A DNA stretch of 64,000 bases from Fibrobacterota bacterium (GCA_947482115.1 CANKII010000007.1:1-64000); one strand, 5' to 3'. Shown: positions 46,105 to 55,206, numbered from the stretch's first letter. The notes: generated by a model not told the origin, from the sequence alone. Translations and numbers: made by a program.

Positions 46105-47967
46105 TTAATCCCCCCTGAAATAGCCGCGCAGGCCGCTGTGACGCGGCACACGTTCCCGGAGGGATTCAAGCAGGGCGGCTTCGGACCCGAAGATGTCTGC
46201 AGTCTTGCGGGCGCGGGTGACGGCGGTGTACAGGATTTCGCGGGTCAGGAGGCGGTTTCCGGCCTCCGGCAGCACCAGCAGGATGGCATCGCACTCCGAA
46301 CCCTGACTCTTGTGTACGGTGGTGGCAAAGGCCAGTTCCCAAGGCGGCAGGAAGGCCGCAGGGAAGCGCAGCCATTCTCCACCGCGCCGAAAGCAGGCGG
46401 TGAGTCCGGCCGAACCACGCAGCCAGATTCCGATCTCGCCGTTGGAAAGACCGGTACGCATGTCGTTCCGGGTAATGAGCAGCGGCGCTCCGTGGAACCC
46501 TCCGAAGTCCCGGATTCCGGTTCGCTCTTCAAACAGGGGTTCCAGTTTTCTGCGGGCCAAAGTATTCACACGTTCACATCCAAGTCCGCCATATCGCGTG
46601 CAAGCGAGAATGCGCGAGGCATCGAGAAATTTGAACAGGCAGGTGAGGATTTGATTTTCCTCTTCCGGTGTCAAAGGATTTCGTAAAGCACGAAGGCATT
46701 CCACATAGGTGCGGCCGTCGATGTGTTGTTCCAGAAAAAGGGATTGCGCATACCGCTGAATGAGATCGGGAAGTGCGGCGGGATAATCTTCATCCGGCGC
46801 CGACAAGCGCGGCTTTTGCAATACCGTATCCGCATCGCCCTTGTTGATGGCATCAGCAAGTTCCAGAATGCCGGAGACGGATCGATGGCTTCGATCCAGA
46901 ATCACCGTGGGAATGGTTTCCAATGGAAACCGTACTTCTTCGTGCGGATTATTTTCCGGGAAGCATTCCGAAATCCATTTCCAGCTTTCAGGGCTGAGAC
47001 CCGGTTGCCGGTTTGTCGGTAATAATTCGCTGAGGATCGAACCGGCTTCCACGGCGGGAAGTTGATCTGCATCACCAACCAGAATGAGCGTGGTTTCCAG
47101 AGGCAATGCCTGAATCAATGCCGACAAGGTGAAGGCGTCGGCCATGGAGGCTTCGTCGAGCAGCACCAAATCGGCCTGTAACGGATCGCCGGGATTGCGC
47201 GCGAAGCGTCCATTGGAAGGTTGATAACCCAACAAGCGATGCAAAGTTTCCACAGGGATTTGCAACAGCTTCCCATCGGGATTGTTCGCATCCGGCTCTG
47301 TTTGGGAAATCGATCTCAAATTGTTGTGCAACGATTCCTGCAGCCGTTGCGCGGCACGCCCTGTAGGCGCACACAGACGAATGCGATGTGGTGCCAGATT
47401 GCGAAGACGGATCAAAGCACGCAACAGGGAAGTGGTCAATGCGGTTTTTCCCGTTCCCGGTCCGCCGGTAAGCAGGAAAATTCGTTCACGGGTCGCAGCA
47501 GCCAATGCCCATTTCTGCCGTTCGGTCAATTGAATGGGAACCGAATCCGCACCCTGTGTTCGCAAGGGCTTTGTTTCCAGAATTTCCTGAAACACAGATC
47601 GAGCGGTTTGAAGATCTACGGAAATAGGATCGAGTCGTAATCGGGAAAGTAACCCTTCCGCCAGATTTTTTTCGGCGTGAAAATGACGGTGAAAATACAA
47701 TCGGTTTTCATGCAGAATTAATGGTTTGGATTCGGATGGAGACCCCTGTAGGGGCAACCCATGGGTTGCCCCTACAGGGGCCAACAAATTCACGGGCAAA
47801 CACAGGCTGCCTTCGGCACAGGCCAATGCCAGATCGGTCAATACGGTGCGCAGGGATGTATCGTCCGGTGTCCCTGACATTTTGCACAGCATATCCACAA
47901 TGCGAAGATCCGCCGTATCGAGGATTTCCTTTTCCTGTTTTTCTTGACCAACGGAAATCGGATTCAT
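46105..47967 (-). CDS. recD: RecBCD helicase-nuclease, RecD subunit
   Basis: A 620-residue SF1B helicase subunit of exonuclease V. Walker A is LLTGGPGTGKTAL (about 165), Walker B reads LVLLDEASMAD, and the C-terminal motif is ATTVHKSQGSECDAILLVLP. It is the fast 5'-3' motor of the complex. Palindrome A5 lies in frame and is translated as APVGATHGLPLQG at residues 63-75, within the N-terminal region that contacts RecC in known structures. The ATG overlaps the recB stop (ATGA). Confidence 0.95.
   Translation of the reverse strand: MNPISVGQEKQEKEILDTADLRIVDMLCKMSGTPDDTSLRTVLTDLALACAEGSLCLPVNLLAPVGATHGLPLQGSPSESKPLILHENRLYFHRHFHAEKNLAEGLLSRLRLDPISVDLQTARSVFQEILETKPLRTQGADSVPIQLTERQKWALAAATRERIFLLTGGPGTGKTALTTSLLRALIRLRNLAPHRIRLCAPTGRAAQRLQESLHNNLRSISQTEPDANNPDGKLLQIPVETLHRLLGYQPSNGRFARNPGDPLQADLVLLDEASMADAFTLSALIQALPLETTLILVGDADQLPAVEAGSILSELLPTNRQPGLSPESWKWISECFPENNPHEEVRFPLETIPTVILDRSHRSVSGILELADAINKGDADTVLQKPRLSAPDEDYPAALPDLIQRYAQSLFLEQHIDGRTYVECLRALRNPLTPEEENQILTCLFKFLDASRILACTRYGGLGCERVNTLARRKLEPLFEERTGIRDFGGFHGAPLLITRNDMRTGLSNGEIGIWLRGSAGLTACFRRGGEWLRFPAAFLPPWELAFATTVHKSQGSECDAILLVLPEAGNRLLTREILYTAVTRARKTADIFGSEAALLESLRERVPRHSGLRGYFRGD
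47743..47780. repeat. Palindromic element A5, inside recD
   Basis: A perfect 38-bp palindrome: 18-bp arm CCCCTGTAGGGGCAACCC (47743-47760), centre AT, and its exact complement to 47780. It is read through by recD as about 13 residues without a stop. Confidence 0.9.
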
Positions 47968-50900
47968 ACCAGCACCTCCGATTCCGTTTTCACTCCAAGA
48001 ATATTCCGCAACCGAGCTGGATAGATTTCGCGCAAATCCATTAGGCTCGGTTTGTAATTAAATCCGCTGAATCCATTGGGGGATGCACCGCGCAGGTAGA
48101 TGTAGAACACACCACCGAAATGAAGTTCGGGATCATAGCTGTCCTGCAAAGTTGCCCGTAACCATTTGTCCAAGGCCACCGAATAGAGCTGGTATTGAAG
48201 ATCATAATGATGCTTGCGCATGTCCGCTTCAATATCGCCCTTGCCGTATCGATCCAGTAAATTGGATTTCCAATCCAGCAGGTAATAGCGTCCTTGATGG
48301 CGAAACACCAGGTCCATGAATCCCCACAGAAATCCGTTTTGCAGGCGGGTTCCTTCCAATAAAGGAAGAGTGGAAAAATTGGATTGGGCTAACTCCTTAA
48401 ATGGAAAAAGAAATTCCATTTCGTGGACTCGTTCAGTGATGGGTACGGAACCGAGTTGAAAAGATTTCCGGCTATTTGAATTGTCACTAAGATTGGACAA
48501 CGGCATATGCAAAGTATTCCACACCAGTCGAATCGCTGCTGCCGCATAATTTTCCGCAAGCCCCTGGCGTCGCAAAATGTTTTTTGCTGTTTCAAAGATA
48601 CGAGTATCTTCGATTAAACTCTCTACATCTGGAGCTTGATTCACCAAGGCGAAGTCTAAAGTTTCAAATAATTCATGTAGAGCGTTACCGGTGTTTGCTC
48701 CCGGCGGCAAATCCTGTGCAGAAACTGTTTCCATTGCATTTACGGGTAAGTCTTCGGCTTCACCTTCTTCGCGGTTGACTCTGCGCCCATCTTCTTCCAA
48801 TGCCGTAGCAGCTTCACGTCGCAACAATTGCGAATAGGAGGAAAGCCGGCGACGACGATCCAGAAAAAAGGCTCCGGCCTCCTCCCACGGATCTTTTTCC
48901 GGAAATTCCGAAACCTCAACGCCTGTCGCATCCTTGCGAATGTGGATTGCGGATGGAGTGGAAGGCAAAAGGGATTCGTCGATCCGGAATAATTCGGGAT
49001 GGTCGTTGCTCGCCGCACGCAGAGCCTCTGCAGCGAAACCACCCATGGGTCCTGATCCGGATCGCGAGAATTTTTCCGGAAGCAAAGGCGCGTACAACAA
49101 TGTTTTGGCGCGTGTGAGTCCAACATAGAACAGGCGCTTGTCTTCATTCGTCATGCGTTGCTGATATTCGAGTTCTGTCTGTTCGTTTTCCTTGTCCAGC
49201 ACATGCCGAAATTGTTTTTCATCGCGCAGGGTATAGAAGGCGGGTTTGCGGCTGTCGCTCAAGGCGGCCAGAAAGACCACGGGAAATTCGAGTCCCTTGC
49301 TCATGTGCAAGGTCATGATGGTGACGCGATCTCCCACATTTTCATCCATCTCTCCACCGGTATTTTCGCCTTCACCATCGCGGAGGGCATCGAAACGTTC
49401 GAGTAAACCGTTCAGGGTGCGCGCGGTTTTCATTCCTTCTTCCGTCAACGTGCGTGCCAACGTGCGGAGGATTTGAACTTCGGATCCGCCGCGAGTTTCT
49501 GCTGCGACCCGGTAGAGATAACCCGTATCGTAAAACAGGGATTGAAAAAACTCCGGCCATTTCCCATCGTGTGTCAATGCGGCCCATCGGCGAATCGGTT
49601 CCGGGCATGTTTCGGGAAAACCCTTGGGCCAATTCGCTGCAGTATTTCGCAGAAAAGGAAGCAACAAGATTTGCGCCTGTACGCGCGGGTCTTCCACCGA
49701 CTCCAGCAATGTGAGCAGCAAATGAATTTGATCCGCCTGAACACTGTCGAACACACCTCCGCGTCGTTGAACGCGACAAGGAATTCCCTGTCGCCGCAAA
49801 TGCCTTTCCAAGGCCGCAGCCTCCGGATTGGTGCGCGTCAATACGGCAATGTCTTTAAGAGGAAAATCCTTGGCCATCAACAATCCGATTTCGGAAGCGA
49901 TCCAGATGTGAACCGCTTTTTGAGCATCGCCTTTGGATGTGCAACCACTGAAATCCCGCAGTGTTACTGGCGCATTGGAGTCCAATGCGCGCCCCCCTTC
50001 GGAGGGTTTGGGGGGCACTAGCGCAGATGTGAAGACAATTTCATCTGAATTGTCCGGCAGTTTCCAGGAGCCGGCTTTGTTTTCTTCTTCTGAAAATTTG
50101 AACCAAACGGGTTGTGAAAAGACTGTGTTCAAGGCATGAATCAGTTTATGTTGCGAGCGAAAATTTTCCTTGAGCCCTGTCCCCTGTGCTTTTCCCTTTG
50201 CAGCCATTTCATGAAGTAAGGCACGTGCATCCAGATAGGTACGCAAATCGCCACCGCGAAAACCGTAAATGGCCTGCTTGGGATCGCCCACCAGAAAGAG
50301 CGGCAGAAGTTTTTCCTGTTCTGAATCCCCGAGGCACAATCGGCGCAGCAAATCCCATTGCAACGGATCCGTGTCCTGAAATTCGTCCACAATGCAGGCG
50401 TTGTATTTCTCGCGCAATTGGGCGACCAGATTGGGTCGGGCTCGTATAGCCTGAACCAAGCGCAATACCATGTCATCATAACTCAAGACGCCGTGTCGCT
50501 TCTTTTCCCAAATCAATCGTTCCCGCAACTCTTCGACCGATTCTGCGATCAGAGTGAAGGATCGCAGCCGGTTTTCTTCCTTCCAGTTTTTGGAAGCGTT
50601 GAGAAATTTTTGACAGGTTTCAGCGAGATGAACCCATTGTGGATTCTTTGCGGCGGTTTTGGTCAGACAAGTGACGAATCCACTTTTTACCGCTTTATTG
50701 TTGGGGCGGAAACCGATAAATAAATCGGCCAAGCTCTTTGTTCGATCCGAAAAATCCTGTGATGTGACACGTTCCATCCGGTCCCGGATTTTTTGGAAAA
50801 CACCCCTGGGTAATTTCAAGTCGAACACATTGAAGACGTCAAACAGATTTTTCGCACAACCACTCAATTCTTGAACGGATTTTTGCAGACGTTCAGGTGA

Positions 50901-51491
50901 AACGCGAGGCTGAATGACATCGCCGCGATCGGGTTGATAAGCCAATGCAATGGACACGAGATGTTTACGCCAATCGGAAGGACCTTTTGCCAGCACCGTG
51001 AGAAGTTCTCTTAAACGCGCCTCGTCCTTTGCCCATGGGCCGCGCAGCAATCCGTCCAAAGCATCGTTGAGCAGGGCACGATCATCTGCGACTTCGCTGT
51101 CGAACAAGGTTCCATTGTCCAGTGCATGTGCCCGCAGCACGGAATGGCAGAATCCGTGCAACGTGTGAATCGAAGCTTCGTCGCAACGCAAATGCGCCTC
51201 GAAGAACCGTTCCCGTTCTAATGCAGTCCAGAATGTGTTTTTACTTTCCGTCTTCAACCGCTCACGAATACGCTTGCGCAAATCCGCGGCGGTTTTTTCC
51301 GTGAAGGAAAGCAGCAACAGGGACTCGAATTTCCAGTCCGGTTTTTCCGCCACAAAACGCAGCACCAGATGTTCGATGGCATAGGTTTTCCCCGTACCTG
51401 CGGAAGCTTCCAGCAAAGCTGGAACATCCAGATTCAGATCAGCCACCAATTGTGGGAAGGAATCTGGCCAAGTGCTTCTGAGACGTTTCAT
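47964..51491 (-). CDS. recB: RecBCD helicase-nuclease, RecB subunit
   Basis: A 1175-residue SF1A helicase and nuclease. Walker A is EASAGTGKTYAIEHLV (from residue 28), Walker B-like VDEFQDTDPLQW is mid-protein, and motif VI-like GLTRAKTLLYAP follows. The C-terminal nuclease has FMDLVFRHQGRYYLLDWKSNL, split here as FMDLVF and YLLDWKSN (about 1072), the conserved RecB nuclease core. It processes double-strand ends for RecA loading. Palindrome B4 is translated in frame as VPPKPSEGGRA near 490-502. The ATG overlaps the recC stop. Confidence 0.96.
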   Translation of the reverse strand: MKRLRSTWPDSFPQLVADLNLDVPALLEASAGTGKTYAIEHLVLRFVAEKPDWKFESLLLLSFTEKTAADLRKRIRERLKTESKNTFWTALERERFFEAHLRCDEASIHTLHGFCHSVLRAHALDNGTLFDSEVADDRALLNDALDGLLRGPWAKDEARLRELLTVLAKGPSDWRKHLVSIALAYQPDRGDVIQPRVSPERLQKSVQELSGCAKNLFDVFNVFDLKLPRGVFQKIRDRMERVTSQDFSDRTKSLADLFIGFRPNNKAVKSGFVTCLTKTAAKNPQWVHLAETCQKFLNASKNWKEENRLRSFTLIAESVEELRERLIWEKKRHGVLSYDDMVLRLVQAIRARPNLVAQLREKYNACIVDEFQDTDPLQWDLLRRLCLGDSEQEKLLPLFLVGDPKQAIYGFRGGDLRTYLDARALLHEMAAKGKAQGTGLKENFRSQHKLIHALNTVFSQPVWFKFSEEENKAGSWKLPDNSDEIVFTSALVPPKPSEGGRALDSNAPVTLRDFSGCTSKGDAQKAVHIWIASEIGLLMAKDFPLKDIAVLTRTNPEAAALERHLRRQGIPCRVQRRGGVFDSVQADQIHLLLTLLESVEDPRVQAQILLLPFLRNTAANWPKGFPETCPEPIRRWAALTHDGKWPEFFQSLFYDTGYLYRVAAETRGGSEVQILRTLARTLTEEGMKTARTLNGLLERFDALRDGEGENTGGEMDENVGDRVTIMTLHMSKGLEFPVVFLAALSDSRKPAFYTLRDEKQFRHVLDKENEQTELEYQQRMTNEDKRLFYVGLTRAKTLLYAPLLPEKFSRSGSGPMGGFAAEALRAASNDHPELFRIDESLLPSTPSAIHIRKDATGVEVSEFPEKDPWEEAGAFFLDRRRRLSSYSQLLRREAATALEEDGRRVNREEGEAEDLPVNAMETVSAQDLPPGANTGNALHELFETLDFALVNQAPDVESLIEDTRIFETAKNILRRQGLAENYAAAAIRLVWNTLHMPLSNLSDNSNSRKSFQLGSVPITERVHEMEFLFPFKELAQSNFSTLPLLEGTRLQNGFLWGFMDLVFRHQGRYYLLDWKSNLLDRYGKGDIEADMRKHHYDLQYQLYSVALDKWLRATLQDSYDPELHFGGVFYIYLRGASPNGFSGFNYKPSLMDLREIYPARLRNILGVKTESEVLV
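49987..50024. repeat. Palindromic element B4, inside recB
   Basis: C6 and G6 tracts (GCCCCCC 49991-49997; GGGGGGC 50010-50016) flank CTTCGGAGG, with outer GCGC boxes pairing at 49987-49990 and 50021-50024. It is a shorter member of the C-tract/G-tract family found three times in recC. The recB frame stays open. Confidence 0.78.
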
Positions 51492-54400
51492 GATTCGTCG
51501 TCTCCGACTTCATCCCATCCGTTTTTCCACTGGAGATAGGGAAGAATACGACGACGGATTTTTACACCTGCATCGGTGGGAACTTCCGGTTCAATGCTGC
51601 GCAGAATACGGGAACGTTTGCCCCCCCTTCCCCCCATCGGGGGGTTGAGGGGGGCAAACGCAGACTCCTCGTCCTCACGTTCTTTCTCTTCAATCAGTTC
51701 TTTCCAATCCTCATTATTTGGAAGGTTGTCAAAATCCTTCCCAACGATCTTTTCGATTGTTTGCAACGGAAGATGATCGAAATCCGGCACGTGGCCGGCA
51801 TCATCCAGAATGGATTTTAGATCCCGAGCCGCCGTTTTTGGATCCAGTTTCGGAAGCAGGAATATTTTTTCGGTATCCGGTGAAAGAATATAACCGGGGC
51901 CGGAGAAATTCTTTTCCGAGTCCAATGCTGCAACACATAAATGAAAGAGATAGGCGAACAGGATTTCCCGATCATGGGCTTTTTCGTCAATGCATAATCC
52001 CCATCCACCTTCGGAACCCTTGCCCTTGAAAAACAAAGGTACCGTACCTTGGATTAAAGCGGGTATCCCCATTGTAGAGGCATTGAATGCGGGATAATCG
52101 AGTATAGGCGGTTCCAGCAATTGCATGCCTTGCCCACCCAAGCGCAAGGTTCCTGCATAGTGAAGTCCGAGGCTTTGAATTGCATCGCGAAGGTCTGCGA
52201 TTTTATTTTCCAGAAAATTCTCCGCTTCAACGCGAAGTGTTTCCATTTCCAAATCCGCATAAAGTCCGGGTGGACCTTGTCCGTTCCAAATCTGACGCTG
52301 CAGCGCAAGCAGTACCGCATCCTTGCCTTGTCCGGGTTGAACGAATTCCACACGCAATCCGGTTTGTAAAAGCTTTCCGGTTTCCCATTTGTTCAGAAAC
52401 AAGGGCTGCGATTGTTCCCCGTCATCCCGCGAAGCGTTTAATCGAAAGTGTTGAAAACACGCATGCTCTGCGGGGTTTTGCAAAAACATGGTGAGATGGC
52501 GAAGATCCCAAACTGGCGTTTCCACCTCTGGAAGCTCGGCCCACTTCACAGGCGTTGAAGAAGGGTAATGCGATGCGACAAGCGTACGTGCATCGGCTTC
52601 GGAAAGATTCGAGTGATGTGTAATGGCCTTCATTCGCAACGTTTCCACACGAGGACGCGGAGAAGAGGAATCTGTGGAACGCCCATCCGAATCGAGTTCC
52701 ACGATTTGAAAACTTGTACCATGAGGAAAAATATCCGATTCCAAATAAGCGATCAATCCGGCCAAAGCCTGTGAAGGCTGACGAACGCTATCTCGTGCCG
52801 CATCCCGTCGTACATAGGAGAGCATCAGACATTCTGAAGTGGTACTGATGGATTCCAGAAAGGCATATAGATCGCGTGTTGCCGGATCTGCCTCGCCCAG
52901 AACACGACGATACCCGCGCAAATCCAAAGGCGATGCTTCGCGCGAAGCGGGGAAATCTCCGGCATTCAATCCCAGGATGTAAACATGTTTGAAGGGGAGG
53001 CTTCGCAAGGCGTTCAGGCTGCCGATGCGCACGCCGCCTTGCAGGAATGGCATGCGCACTGAGCGCGGATCGCGAAAGTGATCTTCCAGCAAAACTGAAA
53101 TGGCGTGATGGGAAATGCCCTGCACGCTTTCCCAATGTGCAAGGTCGGCGCAAAAGCGGCGGAGATCGGCCGCAGCCTGAATTTCGAGAGGTTGTTCCGA
53201 ATCCACCGCGAAATAGTTTTCGAGCAGACGCAACAACCATTCGCTCCATTCCTTAAAGGAAAGGATTTCACCGGAGCGAAAGGGGCGAAGATCGTTGCGC
53301 AGATTTTCCAGCAATTCCAGACATCGCGATAATTCTTCGCGGTCCCATCCGGCGACGGCATTTGCTGCCGGATGAAAACCCGCCGTTTCCAGATTCGCGT
53401 CGGTGGGATCGAGAATCAGTCCCAGCAAAGCCCGTTGTATCGCCGCTTCGGCGGTGGAAAGACTTCCGGGAATGGAATCCTGATCCGGATATTCATCATC
53501 CCATCCTTCTTGAAAGCCGGAACGTTCCAGGAAATTTCCGAAAGCTATAATCGTGCCTCGATTAAGCCGCAGACGTTTTGACACGGTGGAATTTTCAATC
53601 CACTTGACAAGTTCATGGCGTCGAAATGTTCCCGCTCCCAATGCCATGAGATCGCGGAAACCCCGCAACAATGCGCTTTCACTCAGCATGCCCGCTTCGG
53701 GAAGACAATAAGGAACGTAGCCCGCGCCCTTCCCCCCCGATCCCCCCATCGGGGGGTTAGGGGGGAGGGCGCTGAATACCGTTTCGATGACAGGCAAATA
53801 TTCTTCGAAGTTTGCGGGGATGATGGCAATGTCTTCCAACCGTAAATCTTTATCAGTGAGCAGCAATTCCGCAATGCGCGCTTTGGCGGACTCCACTTCG
53901 GCATAACGATCCGGGGCGGAGAAGATTTGCAACGAAGCATCTTGCGCTTTCCGCTCTTCAGCAATAAGCGGTCCTTGTCGATGCAGCACTGCGCCTTGCA
54001 CGGTGTTCAATAATGTGTTGCTTTCCGGCTCTTTGAAACAAGATTCAAAATCGTAGTCGGTGATCTGACTCCAAAGCTTGATCGTTTCTCGTCCCGGTTT
54101 TCCAAGGCGACTCAATAAAGCATTTTCCTCGGATTCAAAAGGCAGTTCTTCCTCTTGTAGCTCCGCATCGCTTAATCGTCGCTTCGATATTGTTGTGTCT
54201 TCCCAATATTCCGCGCAGGGGTTGAGTGCATAAATTTCGAAGTCGGCCGTTTTATTCCCCAATAATTTTTCATCACCAAGTCGATAGATCAAGGCGCGAT
54301 GGAAAGGGGAGATGTGGGATAAGCCAAACAAATGAAAAGTGGGAACACTCTCCCCCCCAACCCCCCGAAGGGGGGCTTGGGGGGTACGTGTTTGATTCAA

Positions 54401-55078
54401 CACCATTTCAGCGTACTGGGGCAAAGTGTAGCGATACACTCCAGACGCTTCGCCCCAACGATCTCTCAATCCGCCTTCACGGAATAAGGCCTGATAAATC
54501 TCGCGCTGCCATTCCTCCAGCTTACGGACTTGATTGCGCTGACTGGAGGAAAATTTGGGACCGCGATGGTATTGGTCAAAACAATTTTCACCGCGACTCC
54601 ACGTTTCCGCGAGACCTTTGAATCCACCTTCGGAAACACGGCTGTATTCGTATTCCCGGAATAGTGAGGCGAGACGCCCGGACAATTGACACAGACGACG
54701 GGCCTCGTCATAAGGTTCGCCGTCTTCCGGTTTCAAATAATGTTTCAAAGCCGCCGGTCCGCCTTGAGAGGACAACCACGTCAGAATCATTCCTTGAAAA
54801 TTCAGCGTATCCAAAAGTCTGGCAGGTTGACGATCTTCTGCATTTCGGAAATGATCCAGTTCCGCAAGCCGGTTCCAGAGCAGCTTTTCCAGATGTGGGA
54901 ATTTCAGGTTGGCGGCAATGCCCAACTTCTCCGCCATGCGGATTTGCAGCCAGCCGCGCAGGGCGGATGAGGGCGTGGCAATGTCCGGTGGATTAAACGG
55001 GTCGTTTCCGCCCAAGCCCTGAATCAACCTTTCGGCGAGGGCGTCCAGGGAATTGCTGAAATACAGGCGGGATGGCAT
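51488..55078 (-). CDS. recC: RecBCD helicase-nuclease, RecC subunit
   Basis: A RecC of about 1196 residues, the Chi-recognising subunit with inactive helicase folds. Family-typical pieces are the N-terminus LYFSNSLDALAERLIQGL, VFHLFGLSHISPFHRALI-like text (seen as FHLFGLSHISPFHRALI) and GGVRIGSLNALRSLPFKHVY. It carries three in-frame palindromes: B3 (TPQAPLRGVGGES, about 229-245), B2 (LPPNPPMGGSGGKG, about 436-452) and B1 (APLNPPMGGRGGK, about 1140-1155). The ATG at 55078 is chosen; a TTG at 55087 would add three residues. It is first in a recC-recB-recD-cyclase operon with 4-bp overlaps. Confidence 0.94.
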   Translation of the reverse strand: MPSRLYFSNSLDALAERLIQGLGGNDPFNPPDIATPSSALRGWLQIRMAEKLGIAANLKFPHLEKLLWNRLAELDHFRNAEDRQPARLLDTLNFQGMILTWLSSQGGPAALKHYLKPEDGEPYDEARRLCQLSGRLASLFREYEYSRVSEGGFKGLAETWSRGENCFDQYHRGPKFSSSQRNQVRKLEEWQREIYQALFREGGLRDRWGEASGVYRYTLPQYAEMVLNQTRTPQAPLRGVGGESVPTFHLFGLSHISPFHRALIYRLGDEKLLGNKTADFEIYALNPCAEYWEDTTISKRRLSDAELQEEELPFESEENALLSRLGKPGRETIKLWSQITDYDFESCFKEPESNTLLNTVQGAVLHRQGPLIAEERKAQDASLQIFSAPDRYAEVESAKARIAELLLTDKDLRLEDIAIIPANFEEYLPVIETVFSALPPNPPMGGSGGKGAGYVPYCLPEAGMLSESALLRGFRDLMALGAGTFRRHELVKWIENSTVSKRLRLNRGTIIAFGNFLERSGFQEGWDDEYPDQDSIPGSLSTAEAAIQRALLGLILDPTDANLETAGFHPAANAVAGWDREELSRCLELLENLRNDLRPFRSGEILSFKEWSEWLLRLLENYFAVDSEQPLEIQAAADLRRFCADLAHWESVQGISHHAISVLLEDHFRDPRSVRMPFLQGGVRIGSLNALRSLPFKHVYILGLNAGDFPASREASPLDLRGYRRVLGEADPATRDLYAFLESISTTSECLMLSYVRRDAARDSVRQPSQALAGLIAYLESDIFPHGTSFQIVELDSDGRSTDSSSPRPRVETLRMKAITHHSNLSEADARTLVASHYPSSTPVKWAELPEVETPVWDLRHLTMFLQNPAEHACFQHFRLNASRDDGEQSQPLFLNKWETGKLLQTGLRVEFVQPGQGKDAVLLALQRQIWNGQGPPGLYADLEMETLRVEAENFLENKIADLRDAIQSLGLHYAGTLRLGGQGMQLLEPPILDYPAFNASTMGIPALIQGTVPLFFKGKGSEGGWGLCIDEKAHDREILFAYLFHLCVAALDSEKNFSGPGYILSPDTEKIFLLPKLDPKTAARDLKSILDDAGHVPDFDHLPLQTIEKIVGKDFDNLPNNEDWKELIEEKEREDEESAFAPLNPPMGGRGGKRSRILRSIEPEVPTDAGVKIRRRILPYLQWKNGWDEVGDDES
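51615..51660. repeat. Palindromic element B1, inside recC
   Basis: Outer arms CGTTTGCCCCCC (51615-51626) and GGGGGGCAAACG (51649-51660) are exact complements. Inner tracts CCCCCC (51630-51635) and GGGGGG (51639-51644) enclose ATC. It is translated on the minus strand as APLNPPMGGRGGK. Confidence 0.88.
53724..53772. repeat. Palindromic element B2, inside recC
   Basis: Outer arms GCGCCCT-TCCCCCC and GGGGGGAGGGCGC pair with one bulged T. Inner CCCCCC-ATC-GGGGGG matches B1. It is translated as PPNPPMGGSGGKG. Confidence 0.86.
54344..54392. repeat. Palindromic element B3, inside recC
   Basis: Core CCCCCCC-AA-CCCCCC-GAA-GGGGGG-CTT-GGGGGG at 54352-54384, with flanking AACAC/GTGTT also complementary. 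It is translated as TPQAPLRGVGGES. It is a sister of B1, B2 and B4. Confidence 0.82.
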
Positions 55079-55090
55079 GGGTTTCAAAAG

Positions 55091-55139
55091 TAATCGCTCA
55101 TCTCGATACGGCCTTTCAGGCCTACTCGATGAGCGATTC
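55091..55139. repeat. REP-like element C1 upstream of recC
   Basis: Outer arms AATCGCTCATC (55092-55102) and GATGAGCGATT (55128-55138), a non-complementary middle (TCGATAC/TACTCGA) and an inner GGCCT-TTC-AGGCC hairpin. It lies 13 bp before the recC start. Confidence 0.7.
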
Positions 55140-55162
55140 TTTGTTTAAGGCGTAGAAGCGAT

Positions 55163-55193
55163 GACCGAGTAGCCCGTAGGGCGTATCGAGGTC
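55163..55193. repeat. REP-like element C2, inverted partner of C1
   Basis: Outer GACC/GGTC, a mismatched middle (GAGTA/GTATCGA) and an inner GCCC-GTA-GGGC hairpin. Its reverse complement reads CTCGATACGCCCTACGGGC and then TACTCGGTC, matching C1. The two copies face each other across 23 bp. Confidence 0.65.
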
Positions 55194-55206
55194 TATCTTT
55201 TCCCCC

